Positions 1 to 9,800 of a DNA stretch of 64,000 nucleotides are shown in pieces. The DNA is taken from NCBI RefSeq assembly GCF_000340565.2, contig NZ_CP007203.1:5340706-5404705 (forward strand), in the 5' to 3' direction. Both the position numbers and the translations under genes were made by a program. The notes beneath the pieces are model-generated. The model saw nothing but the letters and a program-made list of their open reading frames with translations. It ran no database searches and had not been told where the DNA came from. Source of the stretch: Nodularia spumigena CCY9414 (GTDB taxonomy: Bacteria; Cyanobacteriota; Cyanobacteriia; Cyanobacteriales; Nostocaceae). Each line of letters opens with the position of its first letter. Position 1 is the first letter of the stretch.

Positions 1-637
1 TTACTTGCAAATCAGACCCCACAGTATTAGCACTTAATAAGCTGTTGGCAGCAGAATCAACCGTCACCAGTTGATGATCATCTATTAAAATTTTTAAGGG
101 ATTGCTATTCAAGTCATCGCCATCAGGATTGTTCACGAGTTCATGGTTCGATATATCTGCAATACTCGTCCACGAATTGGTATCAAAATCAGGAGCGATG
201 ATTGTTCCTAGTCCAGTTTCACCCAAAAGAGCGCGATAGGTAGGATTAGTCCCATACCCCAGCAACACATAAGGCTTACCTGTAGCATCAAATTGAATAT
301 CACGGGGACCAGCAGCTCTTTTGCCATCTGGTAATGCTAAGGAAGGTAATCCTGTGAGTACGGGCTTGATTTCACCGTTTTCAATGACGCTGACTACTCC
401 CGTATTACCATAGCACAAGGAGTCGCCTTCACCGCTTGCTGGTGGAACGCAAGCGCCATTTCCTCCTGTTCCACCTTCTGTTATATATAGTTTACCGTCG
501 GGGGTAAAGCTGAGTCCACCTGGATTATTTAAACCTTCGGCAATTACTGTAAAGGATGCGGCTTCTGCTGCTTTTATTCCCGAAACAGCAGTAATATAAA
601 GGCTGAGTAGGGTAATAGTAAGTTGCGTGATTTTCAT
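1..637 (-). CDS. scyD: ScyD/ScyF-family scytonemin protein, C-terminus beyond window
   Basis: Reading the minus strand from an ATG at 637 gives an open frame to the window edge (about 212 residues). It opens with a signal peptide (MKITQLTITLLSLYITAVSG, cleavage likely near the AEAA that follows) and continues into an NHL-repeat-like propeller with stretches such as GLNNPGGLSFTPDGKLYITE and GPRDIQFDATGKPYVLLGYG. The family (ScyD/ScyF) is exported and sits in scytonemin clusters directly after scyC; its biochemical role is unsettled. Here it is the fourth gene of a co-oriented run scyA-B-C-D, 141 bases beyond scyC. The gene is partial only because the window ends. Identification rests on the propeller pattern, the signal peptide and the conserved order. 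Confidence 0.85.
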   Translation of the reverse strand, partial: MKITQLTITLLSLYITAVSGIKAAEAASFTVIAEGLNNPGGLSFTPDGKLYITEGGTGGNGACVPPASGEGDSLCYGNTGVVSVIENGEIKPVLTGLPSLALPDGKRAAGPRDIQFDATGKPYVLLGYGTNPTYRALLGETGLGTIIAPDFDTNSWTSIADISNHELVNNPDGDDLNSNPLKILIDDHQLVTVDSAANSLLSANTVGSDLQV

Positions 638-778
638 CTGTTGCAGGTATTGATGGCGTAATGTTTTTAAACGCAGAGGGGCGCTGAGGTAACGCTGAGG
701 TACGCTGAGGTTTAATTCTCTGGGAATTCTGTTTATGGGTTTGAGGTGGAAATTGGCGGTAGGGCTTTCAGGTTTTTT
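638..778. repeat. Intergenic CGCTGAGG-type repeats between scyC and scyD
   Basis: The gap between scyC and scyD carries three closely spaced copies of a GCTGAGGTA-like unit (about 685-712) next to CGCAGAGGGGCGC. Similar low-complexity intergenic words are common in Nostoc-type genomes. No terminator hairpin is evident, so read-through into scyD is plausible. Confidence 0.5.
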
Positions 779-1750
779 TTAGTGGCTGGTAATTAGGGAA
801 TTTTGATTTTTTGGGATATAGCTCATTCCTAAGTCAAAGGATTTTATGTTTCCTGCTTGGGCTTCTAGCATCCTTTTGATGTTCATGCTTTCGGCTCCAA
901 AGTCTTCTATTTGCAGTTTCCCGTGGGCGAGAAGTTGATCTGTTTTCCAAAATGTGATTCTATGCAGGATGAAGCCTGATGCTTCAGGATCAGCGAAGGC
1001 GTAAGCTGTGGGTATGAGGAGGGCGACGGAACGCTGATAAAATCCGTAGTCTGGATAAAAGTTTTCTTGTTCGAGTAAGTTGTATTTGCTTAAGTTATGT
1101 AGTCTCAGAGAAATTTTGATTTTTTGATCATATTCATCTCTGAATTCACCTGACTGGGAAGTAATTTCTCCAGATGGTCTGACTAAATGCGCCCACTCAT
1201 CCATATTTTTTAAGTCTGATAAATACTTGACTCCCATGTTAATTGGCGCATCAACATAAATGGTATCGGTATCGATGAAGTGGCGACCTTTGGCTGCTGT
1301 ACTACGTCCGGCTTGGCGTTCTAATATGGCTTTGAGGGAACGAGTTTCGGATGTATGTACGGTGTGAATTCCCTGCATTATCATGGGGGTTTGTCGTTTG
1401 GGATCGACAAAGCTTAACCAATGGAAGTACACACCTTTTTCATCGGTTTCTGGGTCAATGTAGCTGGGAGGAAACAATAAAACAGGATAGACTTGGAAGT
1501 AGTTATTGTACTCAAATCCACAGTGCCATTCGATGCCATAAAAAAGCGGATTTTCTAGCTTTTTTACATGATAGTAGAGATTTTTATGATAACCTGATGC
1601 TGTTCCCAGCCAGGTATCTTCGTCAATTTGCTCGATCATCCGGCTAAAAAGTGTCCAATCGTCTAAGTTTTTTAGACTGCAAAGATACTCAAAGGCGCTC
1701 TCTGGGGAAGTAGCGATATAAGTTGATGTTGCAAATGAGTTTTTTTCCAT
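779..1750 (-). CDS. scyC: ScyC, scytonemin cyclase
   Basis: A 323-residue protein. In the scytonemin pathway ScyC cyclises the beta-keto acid made by ScyA to the tricyclic ketone that becomes half of the dimeric pigment; it acts in the cytoplasm. Two related halves are visible: an N-terminal segment with SPESAFEYLCSLKNLDDW and a second, starting near residue 165, with PINMGVKYLSDLKNMDEWAHL. This internal duplication resembles two START/polyketide-cyclase-like domains. The gene lies 29 bases downstream of scyB on the same strand and is evidently co-transcribed. Assignment rests on length, the duplicated motif and position behind scyA-scyB. Confidence 0.88.
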   Translation of the reverse strand: MEKNSFATSTYIATSPESAFEYLCSLKNLDDWTLFSRMIEQIDEDTWLGTASGYHKNLYYHVKKLENPLFYGIEWHCGFEYNNYFQVYPVLLFPPSYIDPETDEKGVYFHWLSFVDPKRQTPMIMQGIHTVHTSETRSLKAILERQAGRSTAAKGRHFIDTDTIYVDAPINMGVKYLSDLKNMDEWAHLVRPSGEITSQSGEFRDEYDQKIKISLRLHNLSKYNLLEQENFYPDYGFYQRSVALLIPTAYAFADPEASGFILHRITFWKTDQLLAHGKLQIEDFGAESMNIKRMLEAQAGNIKSFDLGMSYIPKNQNSLITSH

Positions 1751-1779
1751 TTTTCACTCCTTAAATTAATATTTAGTAA

Positions 1780-2841
1780 TTAAGCCGCAAGTTCGGGAAT
1801 CTTGCTTTTTTTAGCATTCATTATCCGGTCTTCTGCTAACTGTTTGGATGCATCATTTGTGGTAATTTTCTGCTGTTTAGCAATGTCAAAGATGGCGAGA
1901 AGGGTGTCATAAATGTTATGGACTTGTTGAAAGGCTTTTTCTTCGTTGTAGCCAATCATTTCGTTGTAAACATTAATCAAACCTCCAGCATTAATTACAT
2001 AATCAGGGCAGTAAGTAATGCCTTTTTGGGTCAGCATTTGACTATGTATTTGCTCATCTCCTAACTGATTATTAGCCGCGCCGGCAATAATTCCCGCTTT
2101 GAGCAGAGGTATTGTTTCACTATTGAGCATTCCTCCTAAAGCACAAGGAGCAAATATATCAACATCAAGGGCATAAATTTCTTTGGGGCTGACAACAGTT
2201 GCACCGAATAGTTGTTTTACTTCTTCTGTTTTGGCTGTATCTACATCGGTGACATAGAGTTTCATTCCATGTTCATGTAAGTGATGACAAAGATTTTTAC
2301 CGACGTTTCCCAAGCCTTGAATGGCAACTTTGAGTCCTTTAAGTTCTTGGCTTTCCCAATGAGATTCTACAGCAGCTTTGATGCCTAAAAATACTCCGAG
2401 GGCGGTGACGGGAGCGGGACCGCCCGACTTTTCTGATACCCCAACGACATATTTTGTTTCTTTACGGATTGAGCGGACATCTTCAGGAGTTAGATTGACA
2501 TCTTGTCCTGTGATAAAACGTCCATTCAGTCCTTCAATAAAACGTCCATAAGCTCTGAAGAGTTCAGGTGTTTTCTGTTCAGGATGAGCAATAATTACTG
2601 CTTTTCCTCCACCAGCCGGAATGTTAGCACAGGCGGCTTTATAGGTCATACCACGACTGAGGCGCAGCGCGTCTTTTAAAGCAGCTTCTTCACTAACGTA
2701 GGGGAAGAGTCTTGTCGCTCCCATTGCTGGTCCGAGAGTTCGATCATGGATAGCAATAATCGCCTTGATATCGGGGTTTTTGCCATGACAGAATATAACC
2801 TGCTCATGACCCATTTCTCTCACAGTTTCAAATAGCAACAT
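1780..2841 (-). CDS. scyB: ScyB, leucine-dehydrogenase-like tryptophan dehydrogenase
   Basis: A 353-residue member of the Glu/Leu/Phe/Val dehydrogenase family. ScyB oxidatively deaminates L-tryptophan to indole-3-pyruvate with NAD, feeding ScyA. The catalytic lysine regions are visible (MTYKAA at K68, PAGGGKAV at K80), as is a Rossmann motif GLGNVG at 176-181. Length fits leucine dehydrogenases (about 350-365) and not hexameric glutamate dehydrogenase (about 420-450), a member of which is encoded separately at 41320-42609. The gene lies between scyA and scyC on the same strand, which makes ScyB far more likely than a catabolic leucine dehydrogenase. Confidence 0.92.
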   Translation of the reverse strand: MLLFETVREMGHEQVIFCHGKNPDIKAIIAIHDRTLGPAMGATRLFPYVSEEAALKDALRLSRGMTYKAACANIPAGGGKAVIIAHPEQKTPELFRAYGRFIEGLNGRFITGQDVNLTPEDVRSIRKETKYVVGVSEKSGGPAPVTALGVFLGIKAAVESHWESQELKGLKVAIQGLGNVGKNLCHHLHEHGMKLYVTDVDTAKTEEVKQLFGATVVSPKEIYALDVDIFAPCALGGMLNSETIPLLKAGIIAGAANNQLGDEQIHSQMLTQKGITYCPDYVINAGGLINVYNEMIGYNEEKAFQQVHNIYDTLLAIFDIAKQQKITTNDASKQLAEDRIMNAKKSKIPELAA

Positions 2842-2988
2842 TTGCGTTTTCCAACATTATTTTTAGGATAATTTCAAGTAATTAAATGCCAATTAAACAA
2901 TTTTAGATTTTAGATTCCCAGTTTTAGATTTAAATTGAAAAAATACTTTAATCCAAAATCCAAAATCCAAAATCCAAAATTGGGACGG
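2842..2988. repeat. Tandem ATCCAAA-type repeat between scyA and scyB
   Basis: The 147-base gap holds four head-to-tail copies of the heptamer AATCCAA (about 2949-2980), an interspersed repeat also seen near 29960-30022 and 63862-63880 in this window. It separates scyA from scyB without an obvious terminator. Confidence 0.6.
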
Positions 2989-4872
2989 TTAAACTGATGG
3001 AAATGAAGCTGGTTTAATTGCACCGTTAACTTGATTTGATTTGACTCCTTGTGCCGCCAAACTTTTATTTCTTCCACCAGAGGGTGCGGTTTTGTCAGCA
3101 TCAATGACGACATCAACTAGAAAGGGAACATTTGAGGCGATCGCTTGTTCTAATGCAGCTTCTAAATCCGACTCTCGCACCACACCAATAGCTTCTGCAC
3201 CCATACCACGAGCAATCATGGCAAAGTTGGTTTCAGGCATTTCTGCATCTGCACCTTTTAATCCCAACATTTTCATGCCTTGATGACACATATTGTAACG
3301 GGCATCATTGAGGACAATCCAGACAGCCGGAATATTGTATTTCACAGCTGTACTGATTTCGTTATTCATCAACATTGCTCCGTCGCCCACAACCGCTACA
3401 GCTTTACCATTTCGGGCTTGTGCAGCACCTAATACCCCTGTGACTGTGTGTCCCATAGCCCCAACTCCGGTGCTGACTCGGTAACGATTGGTTTGAGCAA
3501 ATCGCAGGAAATGAGTTGACCAAGTAAAAGAATTACCACACTCGGCCATAACCACTGCATCGCTACCCTCAACGATGATTTTCTGAATTGCAGCCATTAA
3601 CACTTCTGGTCGCACTGGATATACATCTGAAAGGGTTGCAATGGCTGGGAATTCTGGATGAGGTAGGCTGATATCTGCGGAACAAGGCGGAATATCTGGC
3701 CATTGCTGCAAGAGTTCCTGCATATAAGCTTTGATATCAGCCTGAACTGGGAATGTTTGTGCGTCTGCATAGGCTACCCCTGGAACTTCTGGATCAATGT
3801 CTACATGAATAAAGCCTCCAGAGGGAACCATGACTTTACTCCAAAAGGATGTGGGTTCGCCTAAGCGGGTTCCTAATACGAGGGTGCGTATGGGAGTTTC
3901 TTCTTCCATGTAATTCAACACTGAAGCATGACCGCCCAAACCTGTAACACCGACAAACTGGGGATGATCTTCGGGAAAGATACCTTTACCACGGGGTGAA
4001 CACATGACTGCGGCTCCGGTTTTTTCGGCGAATTGGCGAATTTCCTCGGCTGCGTGACGAGCGCCAAAACCGACCCAGATGGCAAATTTGACCCCAGATA
4101 GTAATTCTACAGATTTGGCGATCGCCTCGAATGGAGCAGTCATGGGAAAACTCGGCACATCTAGTTGCGGTAGGGAGATATCATCAACTAAGCTGGTCTG
4201 CACCGCAGTGGGAATACTTAAATGGACGACAAATCCGCCTGGTTGCGCTAAACCTAAAGCAATTTTGCGGAAAATCTGGGGAAGTTGCGCCGCCGATTCA
4301 ATGGTGATTGCATAGTTGAACAGCGCCCCTGGGGTAAAAATTCCGCCACTGGGTAGGGTGTAGCTGCTGGTTTCCTGAATCGCCCAGCGTCCCCGTTGCG
4401 GGGCGGAAGTGCAAGCTGAGAGTAAAATCACTTTTGCACCTTCTCCACGGGCTGCAAACAAGCCGGTGAGGGCGTTTGTGATCCCTGGCCCGGCTGTGGT
4501 AAAAACTACCGTAGGGCGATCGCTCGCAAAATAAGCCTCGGAAGCCGCAAAAGCCGCCCCAGCTTCATGGCGAAAGTTCAACACCTCTATATTGCTATTA
4601 GATAGCGCATTCCAAACGCTAGCCATTGCACCACCGGCTACCCCAAAAGCATATTGTACTCCCAAACTTTCTAACATTTGAGCGATCGCCTCAGCAACCG
4701 AGAGCTTGGGGGGTTCATTCCCTAAAAAAGGTGTAATTTCCGTTTTTTGCTCTAATTTCTCCAACTGATGAGAACCGTTTGGCGAAGATTCTACATAGTT
4801 GTTTGGTGGTAATTCCTTGTATAGCTCAGTGGTCATTTGAGGAGAATTTGAATCAGTATAGTTTTGACTCAT
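2989..4872 (-). CDS. scyA: ScyA, thiamine-diphosphate-dependent acyloin-type synthase
   Basis: This acetolactate-synthase-like enzyme joins indole-3-pyruvate (from ScyB) to p-hydroxyphenylpyruvate, the committed coupling step of scytonemin synthesis. The N-terminal PYR domain contains the activating glutamate in RHEAGAAFAA. The C-terminal PP domain contains the ThDP/Mg motif beginning GDGAMLMNNE and running to LNDARYN. The frame is open to 4923, which would add 17 residues. I prefer the ATG at 4872 (MSQNYTDSN), giving 627 residues, but neither start has a convincing Shine-Dalgarno sequence. It is the first gene of the scyABCD run and faces a 1.7-kb intergenic region shared with the divergent two-component genes. 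Confidence 0.9.
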   Translation of the reverse strand: MSQNYTDSNSPQMTTELYKELPPNNYVESSPNGSHQLEKLEQKTEITPFLGNEPPKLSVAEAIAQMLESLGVQYAFGVAGGAMASVWNALSNSNIEVLNFRHEAGAAFAASEAYFASDRPTVVFTTAGPGITNALTGLFAARGEGAKVILLSACTSAPQRGRWAIQETSSYTLPSGGIFTPGALFNYAITIESAAQLPQIFRKIALGLAQPGGFVVHLSIPTAVQTSLVDDISLPQLDVPSFPMTAPFEAIAKSVELLSGVKFAIWVGFGARHAAEEIRQFAEKTGAAVMCSPRGKGIFPEDHPQFVGVTGLGGHASVLNYMEEETPIRTLVLGTRLGEPTSFWSKVMVPSGGFIHVDIDPEVPGVAYADAQTFPVQADIKAYMQELLQQWPDIPPCSADISLPHPEFPAIATLSDVYPVRPEVLMAAIQKIIVEGSDAVVMAECGNSFTWSTHFLRFAQTNRYRVSTGVGAMGHTVTGVLGAAQARNGKAVAVVGDGAMLMNNEISTAVKYNIPAVWIVLNDARYNMCHQGMKMLGLKGADAEMPETNFAMIARGMGAEAIGVVRESDLEAALEQAIASNVPFLVDVVIDADKTAPSGGRNKSLAAQGVKSNQVNGAIKPASFPSV

Positions 4873-5099
4873 AGATTTAACGTAATTCCAGAAACTTGTA
4901 TAAAGGCTCCTTTCTTCGCACATTCACATTGCTGGGAATATCTCATACAAACGTCTCTGTTTTTTACAGTTATGACCGGATTAGATCAATAGTAAAGACG
5001 GTTGAATACTGCTAATGCATGGTTGTGAGCGCAGTTACCATTTTTTTTGTAAAGCGTACACAGTCAACGACGTGCTTATGGGAATCATCATAGAGTTCA

Positions 5100-5286
5100 T
5101 CAAAACATATTTGCAATCAATTTTCTTTGGATAGGGTTGTCAATTTTTTCGCTGTGACAGTTATAAGTAAATTACATCAGCAGATTTATCTACTGTGAGT
5201 TTGAAGATTATCAAGGCATATTTGCAATCAATATTCTTTTGCTAGGGTTGTCAAATTTTTTGTTCCAGCACTTTGTAAGTAAATCA
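5100..5286. repeat. Two imperfect direct repeats upstream of scyA
   Basis: Segments 5100-5175 and 5211-5286 share CATATTTGCAATCAAT, TAGGGTTGTCAA and AAGTAAAT in the same order at a fixed offset of 111 bases. They lie 230-415 bases upstream of the scyA start. They could be duplicated binding sites for the response regulator encoded at 8639; this is inference from position and duplication. Confidence 0.5.
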
Positions 5287-5444
5287 ACTACACACATTAA
5301 TTTTATAAATCTTGTAGCGGAGGGCTAAAATGCCCGCCTAGTAACTACTCAGATGAAATATCTTGTATAATCTTAGCCAACTGTAAACATTAATTTTTTA
5401 TGCTTATTAAGTGCAACAAAGATAGCGTTTCCTAATCTCTTAGG

Positions 5445-5604
5445 TACTATAGGAATGCGGTTTGATTTATGAAAAAATTTAAGTATAGTAGGGTGCGTTA
5501 GGATGAAATCCGTAACGCACCATTATTTAGGCTTTGGTGGCGTACTCTCCTCGCTTTAACACACCCTACGTGTCTTTTCAAAAATCAAATAGGAATCCTA
5601 TATA
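5445..5604. mobile_element. MITE-like element, TATAGGA...TTTGATT ends, copy 1
   Basis: A roughly 160-base element with inverted ends: left TATAGGAATGCGGTTTGATT, right the complement of AATCAAATAGGAATCCTATA. Inside are GTAGGGTGCGTTAGGATG and CACACCCTACGTG, able to fold into a long hairpin. Related copies lie at 22679-22985 and 39549-39728. It has no coding capacity. The ends sit next to TA dinucleotides, suggesting mobilisation by an IS630/Tc1-type transposase. Confidence 0.65.
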
Positions 5605-6599
5605 TTATCTGTGTTTATTTGTTTACCATACACCAATAGCGGAGCATGGCGTTAGCCATAGCCACGAACTGCTACATCTGTGTTCGCATCTATTGAGGTG
5701 ATAATCGCCAAAATTTCTCATTTTAACTTAATAAAATAATTATTCAAATGAAAAACACTTTTTATATTTTCCCTCAACCCTCTTGAAAGTTACTTTTATG
5801 ACGCTCATTCAGACATATAGGATTAATTATTTCTATTTCTTGAGATAGATGAATAAGCAATAATTAGATATTTTTATCTAAAAAATGTTTTTCTTAAAAC
5901 AAATAATCTAGTACTACGTTATTTTTCTCTAATGAGATGTATTTCTCAGGGCAGATGACTTAGGAACCCACCATATAGTTAAATCTTTAACAATACATAA
6001 GAGGTTAAAAAAAATTACAAACTGAAGATTATGCCCAAAGATTTATTATTTATATGTGGAAAATTAATCTCTATAGACTGTACAAATAAGAGATTTTATG
6101 GATTATAATAAATATTAGTTTTCAAATTTGTGGGTAGATCATGATATGGATAATTTGAACGCTATGCAGATCGTTTTAGGTATCGATTATCTTGTAATAA
6201 TTCAACTTAAATGGTTACATATTTAACCAAATTGAATTATCTATTTTGTGATTTATGCGTTCCAGCATGAGAGTTTAATTCAGATAATATCTCATTTTAA
6301 AATGATGTATTAACACCGTAAATTCAAATTATTTTTATCAGCACTCCAGTTGTTAAACTAATAGGGTAAATGCATTTTCCACAGTAATTTTCTCTAGTCC
6401 GATAAAAACATTGGCTAAATCCGAAAATTGAACCAAAATAAAGTGTGATTTCCTAAATTTATTTTCTTTATTACTAGTTATTTAAGAATCCAATATATAG
6501 ATGATTTTAATTAATTCTTTAATAATTTGTGAGCAGGAAATTCAAAATATGTTTATTTAGGGCTATAGTGCTGACTTATGACAAAGAGAGAATAGACTC

Positions 6600-8576
6600 A
6601 TGAATTCTAGTGAACATAGGTTATTTTTTCCCAATTCTCAAAGGAAACTACAGCCAGAAATAGATTTAAAACTTGCTTATTTCTTGATAAATCAATCTGT
6701 AGATCCGGCTTTTTGTTTAGGAGAAAATCAACAGTTTATTTACGTCAACGATGCTACCTGCAAAATGACTGAGTATTCCCGCGAGGAATTACTTTCTCTC
6801 AGGCTACATGATATAGATATAGACTGGTCTCTACATAATTGGTCAGATATCAAATCACAAGATTACTCTACCTTTAAATCTCGCTATCGCGCTAAGGGAG
6901 GGCGGATATTTCTGGTAGAAATTGCTATGTTCTATGTAGAAAATCAAGGTCAGAAGTTTGGCTGTGCTGTTGTGCGAGACAAAAGCGATGCCATAATAGA
7001 ATTGAGTGTACAAACATGGATCGATGAATTAAGGAACGCCAAAAACTATTTTCAACAAGAAGTTTCGCAACTAACTACAAAAGAAGTAGAACTGGGAATA
7101 TCCCTGTCCATATTTAATTCTACCCTCGAATCTACTGCCGTCGGCATTGTTGCCGTTAACTTTCAGGGAGATATTCTGAGTTTAAATCAGAAGTTTATCG
7201 ATATGTGGCAAATTCCCGAATCCCTGATATTATCCCATAAATGCCCTCAATTTAAAGCCTTCTTTCAGAATAAACTCAAAGATCCAGAAGCCTTTTCTCG
7301 GCTCATTTGCGAAATTTCTAGCCAATGTGATTTCGAGAGTTATTATATTTTGGAGTTGAAGGATGGTAGGACATTTGCACACCAATCTAAACCTCACTAT
7401 CTGGGTGATAAAATTGTCGGTAGAGTATGGAGTATTTGGGATATTACCCAAACCCAAGAAACAGAAGCAACACTAAGACTGAATGAAGCTAGATTCCGGA
7501 CTTTAGCAGAAACAACAGAAGCCAACATTTTCCTGCTGCAAAACACACGGCTTTGTTACATAAATCCTGCGGTAGAAAGACTGACTGGCTACAAAAAAGA
7601 AGAACTGCTAAATGATTTTGATCTTCGCCGACTCATCAAAAGTAGAGAACACAGACAGGTACGCCACCAAAACGCAGCAGCGAATTTTGAATACCAAGAG
7701 ATGAATCTTCTGAAAAAAGATGGTACAGAACGCTGGCTAGCTTGCGCGGTTGCAAAACTTGATGGAATGCTGGATTTCGGAGGAAAACCAGTTGAACTAA
7801 TTACAGGTATTGATATTACAGATTACAAAAATGTCGAATCAGAACTTAACCAAGCTTTAGAACAAGCAAAACAACTCAGCGAACTCAGAGCGCGGTTTCT
7901 GGCTATGGTTTGTCATCAATTTCGGACTCCACTAAATATTGTTTCATTCTCCAATAGCTTACTTAAACAACAAGTAGATAAACACACAGAGCAGAAAATA
8001 CAACCATTACTCGATCATATTGAAAAAGCTATCGAACAAATCAGCCAGATGTTGGATGATACTTTGTTCTTTGCGAAAGCAGAAACAGCCAAAATAAATT
8101 TTGAGCCTCAACCGCTTGATTTAGTGAATTTATGTGATATTTTAGTGGCACAAATGCACATGAGCATGAGCCAAAAGCCCATCAATTTTGTCAGTCAATT
8201 TTATTGCCTAATGGCCTGTGTTGATCCAAAATTACTAGAGCCTATTTTAAAAAATTTGCTGGAAAATGCTATTAAATATTCTCCCTCTAACATGAGGGTT
8301 GATTTCATGCTGGCTTGCGAGAATGGTCAGGTAATTTTCCAGGTAAAAGACAAGGGAATTGGCATTCCCTACAAAGATCAACAACGTTTATTTGAACCAT
8401 TTTATCGAGGGAGCAATGTTGATAATATACCCGGTACTGGACTAGGGTTATCGATTATCAAAACTCTTGTAGATTTACATGGCGGTCAAGTTTCTGTGGA
8501 AAGTGAGGTTGCTGTAGGCACTACCTTTACTGTCATGCTGCCATTAATTAAAGCAGAATCTGTCTTTTCCCAGTGA
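6600..8576 (+). CDS. PAS-domain sensor histidine kinase (scytonemin-linked)
   Basis: A 658-residue soluble kinase without clear membrane spans. Three PAS-like domains are visible at about 30-135, 170-285 and 295-415 (for example TAVGIVAVNFQGDILSLNQ in the second). They are followed by HisKA with the phosphoacceptor histidine at about 439 (MVCHQFRTPLN) and a HATPase domain with NLLENAIKYS, DKGIGIP and GTGLGLSIIK. It lies divergently from scyA and 62 bases ahead of a response regulator. In Nostoc punctiforme a kinase/regulator pair in the same place is tied to UV induction of scytonemin; equivalence here is inferred from position. What the PAS domains sense cannot be read from the sequence. Confidence 0.9.
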   Translation: MNSSEHRLFFPNSQRKLQPEIDLKLAYFLINQSVDPAFCLGENQQFIYVNDATCKMTEYSREELLSLRLHDIDIDWSLHNWSDIKSQDYSTFKSRYRAKGGRIFLVEIAMFYVENQGQKFGCAVVRDKSDAIIELSVQTWIDELRNAKNYFQQEVSQLTTKEVELGISLSIFNSTLESTAVGIVAVNFQGDILSLNQKFIDMWQIPESLILSHKCPQFKAFFQNKLKDPEAFSRLICEISSQCDFESYYILELKDGRTFAHQSKPHYLGDKIVGRVWSIWDITQTQETEATLRLNEARFRTLAETTEANIFLLQNTRLCYINPAVERLTGYKKEELLNDFDLRRLIKSREHRQVRHQNAAANFEYQEMNLLKKDGTERWLACAVAKLDGMLDFGGKPVELITGIDITDYKNVESELNQALEQAKQLSELRARFLAMVCHQFRTPLNIVSFSNSLLKQQVDKHTEQKIQPLLDHIEKAIEQISQMLDDTLFFAKAETAKINFEPQPLDLVNLCDILVAQMHMSMSQKPINFVSQFYCLMACVDPKLLEPILKNLLENAIKYSPSNMRVDFMLACENGQVIFQVKDKGIGIPYKDQQRLFEPFYRGSNVDNIPGTGLGLSIIKTLVDLHGGQVSVESEVAVGTTFTVMLPLIKAESVFSQ

Positions 8577-8638
8577 TAAATCTGAGAAATTAAAAATTAA
8601 TCTTGTCCGTTTTCTGCCACAATTTAGGGTGCTAAAAA

Positions 8639-9472
8639 ATGAAGTATGAATCGGCGAAAAAAATTCTGGTAATTGAAGATGATACTGTTACCCGCAATCT
8701 TTATGTAAAAGGTCTTCAGGCGAAAGGTTTTGATACTATAAGTGCTGAAAATGGTCTTGCTGGTATCCAACAAGCACAAGAGCATTTACCTGATTTAGTG
8801 GTTTGCGATATTACCATGCCTGATATCGATGGTTATAGTGTTCTCACCATGCTACGCCAAGATCCGGTTACAGCAATTATTCCCTTTATTTTTATCACTG
8901 GTAGCTGCACTAGGGGATGTGTTCGCAAAGGTATGGAGTTAGGTGCAGATGACTATGTAACTAAACCTTTTACACTAGACGAATTGCTCAGAGCCATCTC
9001 TACCCAGTTGCAAAGACAAGCTATGCTCCAAAACTGGTGTGCTACTAAATTCCAAGAGGCTCAAAAATCATCATCCGCAGATCAAACTTCAGCTTTCAAT
9101 CAACCGCCATCCATATTTCCCTGTGTTCCCCAATTAAAAAAAGTATTTGACTTTATCGAAGCCCATTATCATGAAGGAATTACGCTGTGTGATGTAGCTG
9201 AAGCAGTTGGTTATTCACCTGCTTATTTAACTAATCAAGTCGGAAAGCAGACAGGAGAGACTATCAATAGTTGGATTGTGAAACGCCGGATGCAAGGAGC
9301 GCGGTTTTTATTGCAAAATGATCACCAAACGGTGGAGCAAATAGCCAGAGCATTGGGTTATCAAGATGTTTCCCATTTCTCCCGTCAGTTTCGCCAACAT
9401 CACGGTTTACCTCCCCATGCTTGGCGCAAAGAACATCAGGTTGGGTATTACAAAGTCAAGGTCAGTAGTTAA
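8639..9472 (+). CDS. Response regulator with AraC-type DNA-binding domain
   Basis: A 277-residue regulator. The receiver domain (about 8-125) has the acidic pair EDD near the N-terminus, the phosphoacceptor Asp57 (VVCDITMPD) and the lysine in DDYVTKPF. The C-terminal half (about 165-270) is an AraC/XylS double helix-turn-helix, with HEGITLCDVAEAVGYSPAYL and TVEQIARALGYQDVSHFSRQFR. It is the cognate partner of the kinase 62 bases upstream and the likely activator of the scy operon. The 1.7-kb region ahead of scyA is the obvious target, by position. Confidence 0.9.
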   Translation: MKYESAKKILVIEDDTVTRNLYVKGLQAKGFDTISAENGLAGIQQAQEHLPDLVVCDITMPDIDGYSVLTMLRQDPVTAIIPFIFITGSCTRGCVRKGMELGADDYVTKPFTLDELLRAISTQLQRQAMLQNWCATKFQEAQKSSSADQTSAFNQPPSIFPCVPQLKKVFDFIEAHYHEGITLCDVAEAVGYSPAYLTNQVGKQTGETINSWIVKRRMQGARFLLQNDHQTVEQIARALGYQDVSHFSRQFRQHHGLPPHAWRKEHQVGYYKVKVSS

Positions 9473-9800
9473 AGAATTCTCCAGTACAAAAGCTCTCAAA
9501 TATTGTTTGGGATGATGGAGCAATGTTGAAACTCTCTCGCCACAGCACCACAGCTGGGCGGGATATTTTTGTTGCTTACAGCAATTTTCAGGTATAGCAA
9601 CCGCCAAGGATGTTAGGACATAAACTGATCACAAAAGTTAGACACCGAAACGTTTTTACCCTACTCCCCACACCCCACACCCCACTCCCCAGCTATAAAT
9701 GAAACACACAACAGAAGTTAAAACCCTGTAGAAACGTTGCATACAACCTCTTTACACTGTGGTCTAATTAACCGAAAACTGCTGCAACAGTGAACAGTGA

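Larger units (their letters stand above)
4924..6599. other. Gene-free 1.7-kb divergent regulatory region scyA / sensor kinase
   Basis: No credible gene was found. The region is very AT-rich and holds two imperfect 75-base direct repeats near scyA (5100-5286), one MITE-like element (5445-5604) and otherwise unique sequence. It must contain the promoters of scyA (minus) and of the histidine kinase (plus). Its length leaves room for long leaders or small RNAs, which I cannot identify. Confidence 0.6.

Noticed and set aside
2910-3116. 68-codon minus-strand frame overlapping scyA
   Set aside because: It is an out-of-frame shadow of the scyA 3' end and the ATCCAAA repeats.
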